Below, one piece after another: positions 1 to 4,780 of a stretch of 15,066 nucleotides of DNA; position 1 is the stretch's first letter; the number at the start of each line of letters is the position of its first letter. A model generated the notes under the pieces. That model was not told the DNA's origin. It ran no database searches and worked only from the letters and a program-made list of their open reading frames with translations. The DNA is from Thermoplasmata archaeon (GTDB lineage: Archaea > Thermoplasmatota > E2 > UBA202 > JdFR-43): assembly GCA_021162305.1 (NCBI GenBank), contig JAGGYX010000180.1, positions 1 to 15,066 of the forward strand, in the 5' to 3' direction. A program made the translations under genes and the position numbers.

Positions 1-270
1 ATTGTAGGAAGAATAAAGCCAGATGCCATACCGATTGTTGCTTGTTATATTGCAATTGTAAATGCTATTGTTGCTGGAATATCTAAGCCCGATGCCATAC
101 CAACTATTGTTGCTTATGTTGCAATTGTAAATGCTATTGTTGTTGGAATAATAAGCATGGATGCCATCGCCATTGTTGCTTATTATATTGCAATTGTAAA
201 TGCTATTGTTGGAACCTCCAAGCCCGATGCCAACATAATTGTTGCTTATGTTGCAATTGTAAATTGAATT
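1..270 (-). repeat. Tandem 69/63-bp coding repeats (beta-helix coils)
   Basis: Four in-frame repeats lie at 270-208 (63 bases, 21 residues), 207-139, 138-70 and 69-1 (69 bases, 23 residues each). Each begins with the residues NSIYNCNI. At DNA level the plus-strand core GCAATTGTAAATGCTATTG recurs at 52, 121 and 190, with a diverged copy at 253. The period is a multiple of three and the frame stays open, so these are protein repeats within the NosD-like gene. The array continues beyond the window edge. Confidence 0.9.
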
Positions 271-666
271 ATTATTTGCATAATATATTTTCACGCCTGC
301 AAACTGCCATCCCCCGCTATTTCTTATTGTAAATCCTTGTATTGTTATTCCATCTGCAGTAATTTTTACAACATCTCCAATTCCACCACCATCAATAATC
401 GTCCCATTTCTATCCTCGCCAACAAGATTCACTCTTTTATTCACAACCACATTCTCATAATAAGCTCCATTAACCACATACACCGTATCTCCATCGTTTG
501 CATCATCTATTGCATCCTGAATTTTTGTATAATTGTTTGCCCCGCTTCCCCCAACATATAGGGTGTTTCCTCCTGTCTGCTGTGCCTCCGCCTTGCCTAC
601 AATTTCATTTTTTATTTCTGTTATGACAATTCCAGCAATCGCAATACCCAAAACCAGAAGAAGCAT
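1..666 (-). CDS. NosD-like right-handed beta-helix surface protein, 3' end cut off by the window edge
   Basis: The minus-strand reading frame is open from the ATG at 666 to base 1, giving 222 residues without a stop. It begins with a hydrophobic segment (MLLLVLGIAIAGIVITEI), probably a signal peptide or anchor. A pattern typical of NosD/pectate-lyase-like beta-helix proteins follows: GDTVYVVNGAYYENVVV, then ITIQGFTIRNS. The visible end consists of four repeats built on NSIYNCNI-SNN-xxGI, each one coil of a predicted beta-solenoid. Such archaeal proteins are usually exported and sit on the cell surface; a ligand or enzymatic role cannot be read from the sequence. The start is uncertain. In frame, 21 bases upstream, an ACG at 687 lies 7 bases after a GAGG ribosome binding site and would add a KRK-containing n-region, which suits a signal peptide better. 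It follows the YHS gene on the same strand after a gap of over 110 bases, so co-transcription is possible but unproven. Confidence 0.82.
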   Translation of the reverse strand, partial: MLLLVLGIAIAGIVITEIKNEIVGKAEAQQTGGNTLYVGGSGANNYTKIQDAIDDANDGDTVYVVNGAYYENVVVNKRVNLVGEDRNGTIIDGGGIGDVVKITADGITIQGFTIRNSGGWQFAGVKIYYANNNSIYNCNISNNYVGIGLGGSNNSIYNCNIISNNGDGIHAYYSNNNSIYNCNISNNSWYGIGLRYSSNNSIYNCNITSNNRYGIWLYSSYN

Positions 667-799
667 AACAACAATTTTTCTTTTCGTATTATCGCCTCGT
701 GTTGTATTAACAATTAGGTAATAACTTATGAATTAAAAATGTTTGTGCAACGGCATGCTATCAATTGAAAATAGTATTTTTATTTTTTCATTGCCTGTT

Positions 800-958
800 T
801 CAGCATCCTCTTCCATCCTGCTTTGTTATTACATATTTGCCTGGATTTTTTATAAATTCCTGCCTGCATTCCTCCGAGCAGAAGAAATATTCTCTGCCAT
901 CATATTCTTCTTTTATGCTTGTGTCAACTTTCTTCCCACAAACAGGGTCATACGGCAT
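800..958 (-). CDS. Small YHS-domain protein, putative metal-binding
   Basis: This 52-residue gene encodes an almost minimal YHS domain: it starts MPYDPVCGKKVD, continues with EYDGREYFFCSEECRQEF, then KNPGKYV. The conserved cysteines are Cys7, Cys27 and Cys31, and one extra cysteine is the last residue. YHS domains (also in copper ATPases, TRASH-like modules and toluene monooxygenases) are thought to bind metal through these cysteines. The start is firm: a GGAGGTGA ribosome binding site lies 6 bases before the ATG, inside the end of iscU, and the two genes overlap by 11 bases. It is therefore the last gene of the minus-strand isc-like operon. A role in handling iron or another metal for the Fe-S proteins upstream is inferred from context only. 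Confidence 0.88.
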   Translation of the reverse strand: MPYDPVCGKKVDTSIKEEYDGREYFFCSEECRQEFIKNPGKYVITKQDGRGC

Positions 959-1556
959 TTATTTTCACCTCCACATCCATTTTTTCAAACACTTCTTCAA
1001 TACCCGAAACTATTTCATCATTAAATTCTTTATTGTCTCCAAGCCTTACATATATTTTTATTTCCTTTCCATCTATTTTTATCTCTTTTATTATTCCAGC
1101 CGCCGTTATATTCTTTCCAGTATATGGATCAAGTATTGCTCCAAGCAATTCCTTCACGAAATCTTCATCAAGCTTACGTTTGCCATTCATAACATTCCAT
1201 TTCTCTATTGCCAATCTCAAAGCCTTTATTGCAAGAATGGCACAATGATACTTCACCTTTGGCAACCCACCAAGCTCTTTCAATTCATCCTGCAGGGTTA
1301 TTTTTAAAGCATAATCAATGCTCTTCCCTTTAACCATCTCTGTTACCATTGAGCTTGTAGCAATGTTGGCAGCGCATCCATATGATTCAAATGTTATTTT
1401 TTTGATTCGCTCTCCATCCATTTTTATATACAACTTTATCATGTCTCCGCAGGCGACGCTTCCTGCTATTGCTGTTATGTCAGCATCTTCCATTGCTCCA
1501 ACATTTTTTGGATTCAGGAATAAATCCATAACTTTTTTTGAGTAGCCAGCCTTCAT
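948..1556 (-). CDS. iscU: IscU-type Fe-S cluster scaffold with a C-terminal MIP18/DUF59-like domain
   Basis: Residues 1-125 form an IscU domain, the scaffold on which [2Fe-2S] clusters are built before transfer to target proteins. Three cluster cysteines are present: Cys36 in SVACGD, Cys61 in YGCAAN and Cys105 in KYHCAI. Asp38 and His104 are also kept, as is an LPKVK segment (98-102) equivalent to the LPPVK chaperone-binding motif of bacterial IscU. Typical IscU proteins end near residue 125-130. Here about 75 more residues follow, with DPYTGKNITAAGIIKEI and IDGKEIKIYVRL, resembling the MIP18/DUF59 fold, a family also involved in Fe-S delivery, but without its usual TxxCP cysteine. The ATG overlaps the iscS stop as ATGA and has a strong GGAGG site. 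It surely works with the IscS homologue just upstream. The IscU assignment is very secure; the identity of the C-terminal domain is a probable match by eye. Confidence 0.93.
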   Translation of the reverse strand: MKAGYSKKVMDLFLNPKNVGAMEDADITAIAGSVACGDMIKLYIKMDGERIKKITFESYGCAANIATSSMVTEMVKGKSIDYALKITLQDELKELGGLPKVKYHCAILAIKALRLAIEKWNVMNGKRKLDEDFVKELLGAILDPYTGKNITAAGIIKEIKIDGKEIKIYVRLGDNKEFNDEIVSGIEEVFEKMDVEVKINAV

Positions 1557-2716
1557 TTTTTCCTCCTATATACTGGGCTGAATTCCCTCAGCCTTTCAAT
1601 AACTTCTTTCATTATTTCATATGCGTTTTCCATTTCTTCCATTGTATTGAATCTGCTTATGGTTATGCGAGTTGATGAATTTGCATCTTCCATACTTCCT
1701 CCAATGGCAAGTATGACATAGCTTGGTTTTAGCTCCGGACTATAACAGGCTGAACCTGTTCGTATAATCAATCCTTTCTGGCTCGCCATCATTAATATTG
1801 CCTCTCCTTCAACGCCTTTAAATGAAACATTTATATTGTTGCACACTCTTTTTTTCATGCTACCATTCAATTTTGAATCTTCAATAGATAAAAGCTTTTT
1901 TATTAAATAATTCTGCATTTTTTTCATTTTTTGAATATGCTCTTCTTTCATTAACTCGACCGCTTTTGCAAATCCCATAATGGCTGGCATATTTGGATGG
2001 CCAGCCCTCATTCCAAATTCTCTGGCGTCGCCATGAAAAAGAGGTTCAAGTTTTACTCCATCTCTTATAAAAAGTGCACCTGAGCCGAGTGGAGCATGAA
2101 TAACATGCCCAGACATTGTCATCATATCAATGCCATATTTTTCAACATCTATTTTTTCTTTTAAAAATGAGTGTGTCGCATCAACATGGAATAAAGCATT
2201 GTTATTGCCTGCTATCTCTCCAATTTCCTTTAAATTTTGCAATGTCCCAATTTCATGATTTGCATGATGAACGGAAATCAAAAAAGCATTTCTTGCCGCC
2301 GTTTCAAGCTCATCCAGATTTATATGACCCTCGCCATTAACTCCAACAAAAACTGCTTCATGCCCAAGCTCCGAAAGATACTTGAATGAATTTATAATGC
2401 ATTTTCTTTCTATTTTAGATGTAACTATTTTTGCCTTCCCCTTGCGCCTGCTGAAATAGAAAACGCTTCCCTTTATTGCAAGATTGTTGCTTTCTGTGAC
2501 GCCACTTGTGAAAATTATTTCATCTGGCTCGGCATTTATTTTTCTGGCTACTACTTCTCTCGCTTTCCATATTGCATTGCTTGCCTCTTCCTCATATTTA
2601 TGCCCGAACTCACCACCTGGCACTCCAAAGTTTGTGGTATATCGCTCATTAACAGCTTTCAGAACAGCAGGGTCAACTTTTGTAACATTTTCGTTATCAA
2701 GATACACAATTTTCAT
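1553..2716 (-). CDS. iscS: IscS/NifS-like cysteine desulfurase homologue lacking the PLP lysine
   Basis: The 387-residue protein aligns by eye over the full length of class V aminotransferase-fold cysteine desulfurases: YLDNENVTKVDP (5-16), FTSGVTESNNLAIKG (69-83), HEIGT (154-158), HVDATHS (177-183), GSGALFIR (211-218), TGSACYSPELKPSYV (320-334). The signature SxHK that holds pyridoxal phosphate is SGHV here, so the Schiff-base lysine is Val205 (codon GTT at 2104-2102). The stacking His of the EHK/EHP motif is Arg104, and the usual NNEIG is NHEIG. Asp179 and the sulfur-carrying loop cysteine, Cys324, are kept. Classical PLP-dependent desulfurase activity is therefore unlikely. From memory, an Archaeoglobus fulgidus IscS also lacks this lysine (Asp in its place) and forms a complex with IscU in which its loop cysteine helps bind a cluster. 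A GAGG site precedes the ATG, which overlaps the upstream gene's stop. A scaffolding role with IscU is inferred. Confidence 0.9.
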   Translation of the reverse strand: MKIVYLDNENVTKVDPAVLKAVNERYTTNFGVPGGEFGHKYEEEASNAIWKAREVVARKINAEPDEIIFTSGVTESNNLAIKGSVFYFSRRKGKAKIVTSKIERKCIINSFKYLSELGHEAVFVGVNGEGHINLDELETAARNAFLISVHHANHEIGTLQNLKEIGEIAGNNNALFHVDATHSFLKEKIDVEKYGIDMMTMSGHVIHAPLGSGALFIRDGVKLEPLFHGDAREFGMRAGHPNMPAIMGFAKAVELMKEEHIQKMKKMQNYLIKKLLSIEDSKLNGSMKKRVCNNINVSFKGVEGEAILMMASQKGLIIRTGSACYSPELKPSYVILAIGGSMEDANSSTRITISRFNTMEEMENAYEIMKEVIERLREFSPVYRRKK

Positions 2717-2874
2717 TTTCGTTTCCTCATTATAATAAATAAAATGGATAGAATCACCATATAAATAGCAAATGATGGCATGCCATTCTGCATTGAGGAC
2801 GGCGAAGCAGGCAGAGGCACATAAAAATTGAAAGAATAATTTTCCCTGCTTATATTCCTGTCATCTTTTGCCAT
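2713..2874 (-). CDS. 53-residue membrane-tailed protein heading the isc-like operon
   Basis: I do not recognise this small protein. It has a polar N-terminal part (MAKDDRNISRENYSFNFYVP), a Pro/Ser-rich linker, then one hydrophobic helix (about residues 34-49, FAIYMVILSILFIIM) and a basic tail, RKRK. It looks like a tail-anchored or single-pass membrane protein. Its stop overlaps the iscS start as ATGA, which supports it being translated and coupled to iscS. The ATG at 2874 lies about 24 bases after a TTATATAC TATA box, so it would be the first codon of a leaderless mRNA. No ribosome binding site is seen before it. A membrane-anchoring or regulatory role for the Fe-S proteins is only a guess from position. 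Confidence 0.65.
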   Translation of the reverse strand: MAKDDRNISRENYSFNFYVPLPASPSSMQNGMPSFAIYMVILSILFIIMRKRK

Positions 2875-2893
2875 TGGGGGTAATAAAAAAGTT

Positions 2894-2901
2894 GTATATA
2901 A
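2894..2901 (-). promoter_or_regulatory. TATA box of the isc-like operon
   Basis: The minus strand reads TTATATAC, centred about 24 bases upstream of the ATG at 2874. This is where an archaeal TATA box would direct a transcript starting at or near that ATG, hence probably leaderless. Confidence 0.6.
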
Positions 2902-2903
2902 GC

Positions 2904-2920
2904 TTTAGGCAATACCTAAA
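2904..2920. promoter_or_regulatory. Palindrome TTTAGG-CAATA-CCTAAA, putative metal-regulator operator
   Basis: A perfect 6-bp inverted repeat with a 5-bp spacer sits between two divergent promoters. It directly abuts the TATA box of the isc-like operon on its upstream side, over the expected BRE. It also lies about 18 bases upstream of the Sec61-beta TATA box. TTAGG/CCTAA half-sites resemble those bound by DtxR/IdeR/MntR-type metal-dependent regulators. Iron or manganese control of the Fe-S operon is inferred; no regulator gene is present in the window. Confidence 0.5.
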
Positions 2921-2937
2921 ATCATGGAATCGATAAG

Positions 2938-2945
2938 TTTATATT
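2938..2945 (+). promoter_or_regulatory. TATA box of the Sec61-beta gene
   Basis: TTTATATT is centred about 24 bases upstream of the ATG at 2966, which has no ribosome binding site. This fits a leaderless transcript. A second TATA-like stretch, CTATATAA, is only about 11 bases from the ATG and is too close to serve. Confidence 0.6.
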
Positions 2946-2965
2946 CCATGGCTATATAAGCAAAT

Positions 2966-3127
2966 ATGGCAAAGAAACAGAAGACTGGTTTTCAGTCTGC
3001 AGCCGGTTTAATCAGATATTTTGAGGAAGAAAAGACTGGCTTCAAAATTGACCCGATTGTTATAGTTGTTCTAACAATATTGACTGTTTCAATTGTTGCT
3101 TTAGCCCACATATTGTGGCCAGTATAA
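2966..3127 (+). CDS. secG: Preprotein translocase subunit Sec61-beta (SecG of archaea)
   Basis: The 53-residue protein begins MAKKQKTGFQSAAGLIRYFE and continues EEKTGFKIDPIVIVVLTI before ending HILWPV. This is the archaeal Sec61-beta layout: a short polar cytoplasmic N-terminus with SAAGLIRYFEEE and the K-IDP motif, followed by one C-terminal membrane helix (about 31-50). It is the small accessory subunit of the SecYE protein-conducting channel in the cytoplasmic membrane. Length is normal for the family. It is too short to be found easily by gene callers but is unmistakable by motif. It is transcribed divergently from the isc-like operon, and a small membrane protein gene follows after one base. 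Confidence 0.95.
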   Translation: MAKKQKTGFQSAAGLIRYFEEEKTGFKIDPIVIVVLTILTVSIVALAHILWPV

Positions 3128-3128
3128 T

Positions 3129-3341
3129 ATGAAAAAACCTAAACGGCATTTGTTTCTGGCAACAATTCTTCTTTTGCTTTCTCTTTTAGCTTATTTTTTA
3201 GATATAATTGGATGGAAGCTTGAAATAATTTTCCTTATTTTTATATTTCCTTATCTTTCATTTTCCCTGATTTTCGCCAATGCCAAAACACAAAAGAAAA
3301 AGAATGCCATTGATGTAATAAAAAGAAGATATTCTACATAA
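3129..3341 (+). CDS. 70-residue membrane protein, function unknown
   Basis: I do not recognise the family. The protein has a basic start (MKKPKRH), two hydrophobic helices (about 8-25 and 32-50) and a Lys-rich cytoplasmic-looking tail ending KKKNAIDVIKRRYST. Its ATG is one base after the Sec61-beta stop, so the two genes are probably on one mRNA, although no clear ribosome binding site is visible. Charge distribution predicts both ends inside. The end of the gene overlaps by 8 bases with a convergent small membrane-protein gene. A link with protein export is only suggested by position. Confidence 0.65.
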   Translation: MKKPKRHLFLATILLLLSLLAYFLDIIGWKLEIIFLIFIFPYLSFSLIFANAKTQKKKNAIDVIKRRYST

Positions 3342-3495
3342 AGGGAAGGAATATATGGGCTAATGCAAGAAGAATCAATATTGCAAGTATAACAAATAAA
3401 AGTTTTATTGCAAATTTGATTATTCTCCATCCCAAAATAACTATTACTGCAATTAAAATTATTCCCCATAATGGCAGACTTATATGCAAAAACAT
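3334..3495 (-). CDS. 53-residue two-helix membrane protein, function unknown
   Basis: The frame encodes MFLHISLPLWGIILIAVIVI, a short basic loop GWRIIKFAIK, a second hydrophobic helix and the end HIFLPFM. It is almost entirely two membrane-spanning helices with positive residues in the connecting loop. Support beyond the open frame: a TATAAATA box centred about 24 bases before the ATG and the strong hydrophobic pattern. An alternative overlapping frame on the same strand (3251-3469) has mixed composition and no promoter, and I take it as non-coding. The family is unknown to me. Confidence 0.55.
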   Translation of the reverse strand: MFLHISLPLWGIILIAVIVILGWRIIKFAIKLLFVILAILILLALAHIFLPFM

Positions 3496-3515
3496 GATTT
3501 TAAATGCATAACAAA

Positions 3516-3523
3516 TATTTATA
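3516..3523 (-). promoter_or_regulatory. TATA box for the 53-residue membrane protein
   Basis: The minus strand reads TATAAATA, centred about 24 bases upstream of the ATG at 3495, again fitting a leaderless start. It lies over the stop codon of the upstream creatininase-family gene. Confidence 0.5.
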
Positions 3524-4268
3524 TTCTTAGGAAAATTTTCAGTTTTTCTGGCATGTCGATCTTCCCGTTCATCATATTTTCTATCCCTTCCTCACATGCT
3601 TTAAGTAATGCCCCAAAATATTTCTTTCCTTTTTCTTTTGTGGCATTTGAGGGACTTCCAATATAGGCATTTTCTGCTCCTATCTTATCAAATTTTCTGA
3701 AAGAATTTTTTATGCCAATATTTACTTTAAAGGGCTTCAATGTTTCATAATTTTTCACTAAATCTGGGAATAAATACAATGCTATTGAAGTCTCTTTTTC
3801 ATCTGCATGCATCTCTCCTTCTATATCCTCAAAAATTTTTTTATTGAAATATGCTACTGAGATTGGCTCGCAGGCTGTCATACCATATCTCCTTCCCTTA
3901 GCAATAGCCTTATATATTGCTCTCAAATGAAATAAGTCCATATGGAAGTTGCATATAACCAAATATTTGAATCCTTGCCTTCCCAATGATTTCATTATAG
4001 CCACCAGAGAATTTTTTAATATGTTTGCAGGGAAAGAGACTGTTCCAGCAAAATTTTCAAGATAATGGCATTTTGTATAGGGCAGGGAAGGCAATGATAT
4101 TCCATTAAATTTTTTTACCATCTCCTCCTCTATTTTCTTTGCAATAAGAAAATCTGTTGCTATGGGCAAATGAGGACCGTGTGCTTCGATGCTTCCAACT
4201 GTTATGAAAAAAATTGTATTTTTATCTAAAGCTTTTATTTCCTTCCAGCTCATCCTTGCAAATTCCAT
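3519..4268 (-). CDS. Creatininase-family metal-dependent amidohydrolase
   Basis: The protein (249 residues from this ATG) carries the creatininase/ArfB/MftE family signature TVGSIEAHGPHLPIATD at residues 23-39, giving metal ligands Glu28, His30 and Asp39. It also has MHADEKETS (153-161), matching the family's HAGExETS. The second conserved motif, normally NGHGGN, is NFHMDL (107-112): the Asn and the ligand His109 remain but the glycines are gone. Members hydrolyse amides, for example creatinine, or a formyl group in archaeal flavin/F420 precursor synthesis (ArfB). The substrate cannot be decided here. An in-frame TTG at 4283 would add five residues; I prefer the ATG because family members begin close to this point. 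The gene is divergent from the hydrogenase protease gene, with start codons 44 bases apart. Confidence 0.85.
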   Translation of the reverse strand: MEFARMSWKEIKALDKNTIFFITVGSIEAHGPHLPIATDFLIAKKIEEEMVKKFNGISLPSLPYTKCHYLENFAGTVSFPANILKNSLVAIMKSLGRQGFKYLVICNFHMDLFHLRAIYKAIAKGRRYGMTACEPISVAYFNKKIFEDIEGEMHADEKETSIALYLFPDLVKNYETLKPFKVNIGIKNSFRKFDKIGAENAYIGSPSNATKEKGKKYFGALLKACEEGIENMMNGKIDMPEKLKIFLRI

Positions 4269-4284
4269 ATAACCTATATACAAC

Positions 4285-4292
4285 TTTATAAA
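4285..4292 (+). promoter_or_regulatory. TATA box for the hydrogenase maturation protease gene
   Basis: TTTATAAA is centred about 24 bases before the ATG at 4313, which fits a leaderless start at that codon. The box is palindromic and could also serve the divergent creatininase-family gene, but the distance to that ATG (about 20 bases) is a poorer fit. Confidence 0.5.
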
Positions 4293-4312
4293 TGGTTTTT
4301 GCTATTATGTTG

Positions 4313-4747
4313 ATGAATGTCCTGCTTGGCATAGGAAACGAAATGAATGGAGACGACGCCATTGGCGTGTGGGTGGCGAGAAATTTCCGCCATAAAAACT
4401 GGCTTTCCATCGACTGTGCAACTGTTCCAGAAAATTATATAGGAGAGATTGTGCGATGCCATCCAGAAAAGGTTGTTATGGTAGACGCCGCCCAGATGAA
4501 TTTGAAGCCAGGTGAGATAAGAATTATACCAAAGGAAAAGATAAGCAAGGCAACATTTTCAACCCATACAATACCACTTTCGCTCTTCATAGACCACCTG
4601 AAAGAGCTTACAAAAGCCAAGATTTATCTGATCGGGATACAGCCAAAGATTTTATATGGAAAAATGAGCAATGAGGCAAGGAAGGCTGGCGAGAGAGTCC
4701 TCAAATACATAAAAAACGATGAGCTTGAAAAAATAAAGGTGCTTTAG
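4313..4747 (+). CDS. Hydrogenase maturation protease, HycI family
   Basis: The protein cuts the C-terminal extension from a [NiFe]-hydrogenase large subunit after nickel insertion. Family hallmarks are clear: MNVLLGIGNEMNGDDAIG at the start, VMVDAAQMNLKPGEIRII in the middle, THTIPLS and later IGIQPKILYG. The nickel-sensing ligands equivalent to E. coli HycI Asp16, Asp62 and His90 are the second Asp of GDDAIG, the Asp of MVDAA and the His of THTIP, so it should be active. The start at 4313 is chosen because it matches the family N-terminus and the TATA spacing; in-frame ATGs at 4292 and 4307 would add residues not seen in the family. No hydrogenase subunit gene is in the window. About 144 residues, normal for the family. 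Confidence 0.9.
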   Translation: MNVLLGIGNEMNGDDAIGVWVARNFRHKNWLSIDCATVPENYIGEIVRCHPEKVVMVDAAQMNLKPGEIRIIPKEKISKATFSTHTIPLSLFIDHLKELTKAKIYLIGIQPKILYGKMSNEARKAGERVLKYIKNDELEKIKVL

Positions 4748-4780
4748 TAAAAATTTTATTGATGTAAATTATTACTTTTT

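Noticed and set aside
1..270. Regular repeats of about 69 bp resembling a CRISPR or satellite array
   Set aside because: Units are multiples of three, stay in one open frame and encode NSIYNCNI-type beta-helix coils; there are no unique spacers.
765..1307. Plus-strand open frame of 180 codons
   Set aside because: It lies antisense to the YHS gene and iscU, both firmly identified by motifs and ribosome binding sites; its product is low-complexity Phe/Tyr/Ser-rich.
1553..2716. IscS homologue as a decaying pseudogene
   Set aside because: The frame is intact over 387 codons, the loop cysteine and PLP-phosphate region are kept, and it is tightly coupled to an intact iscU.
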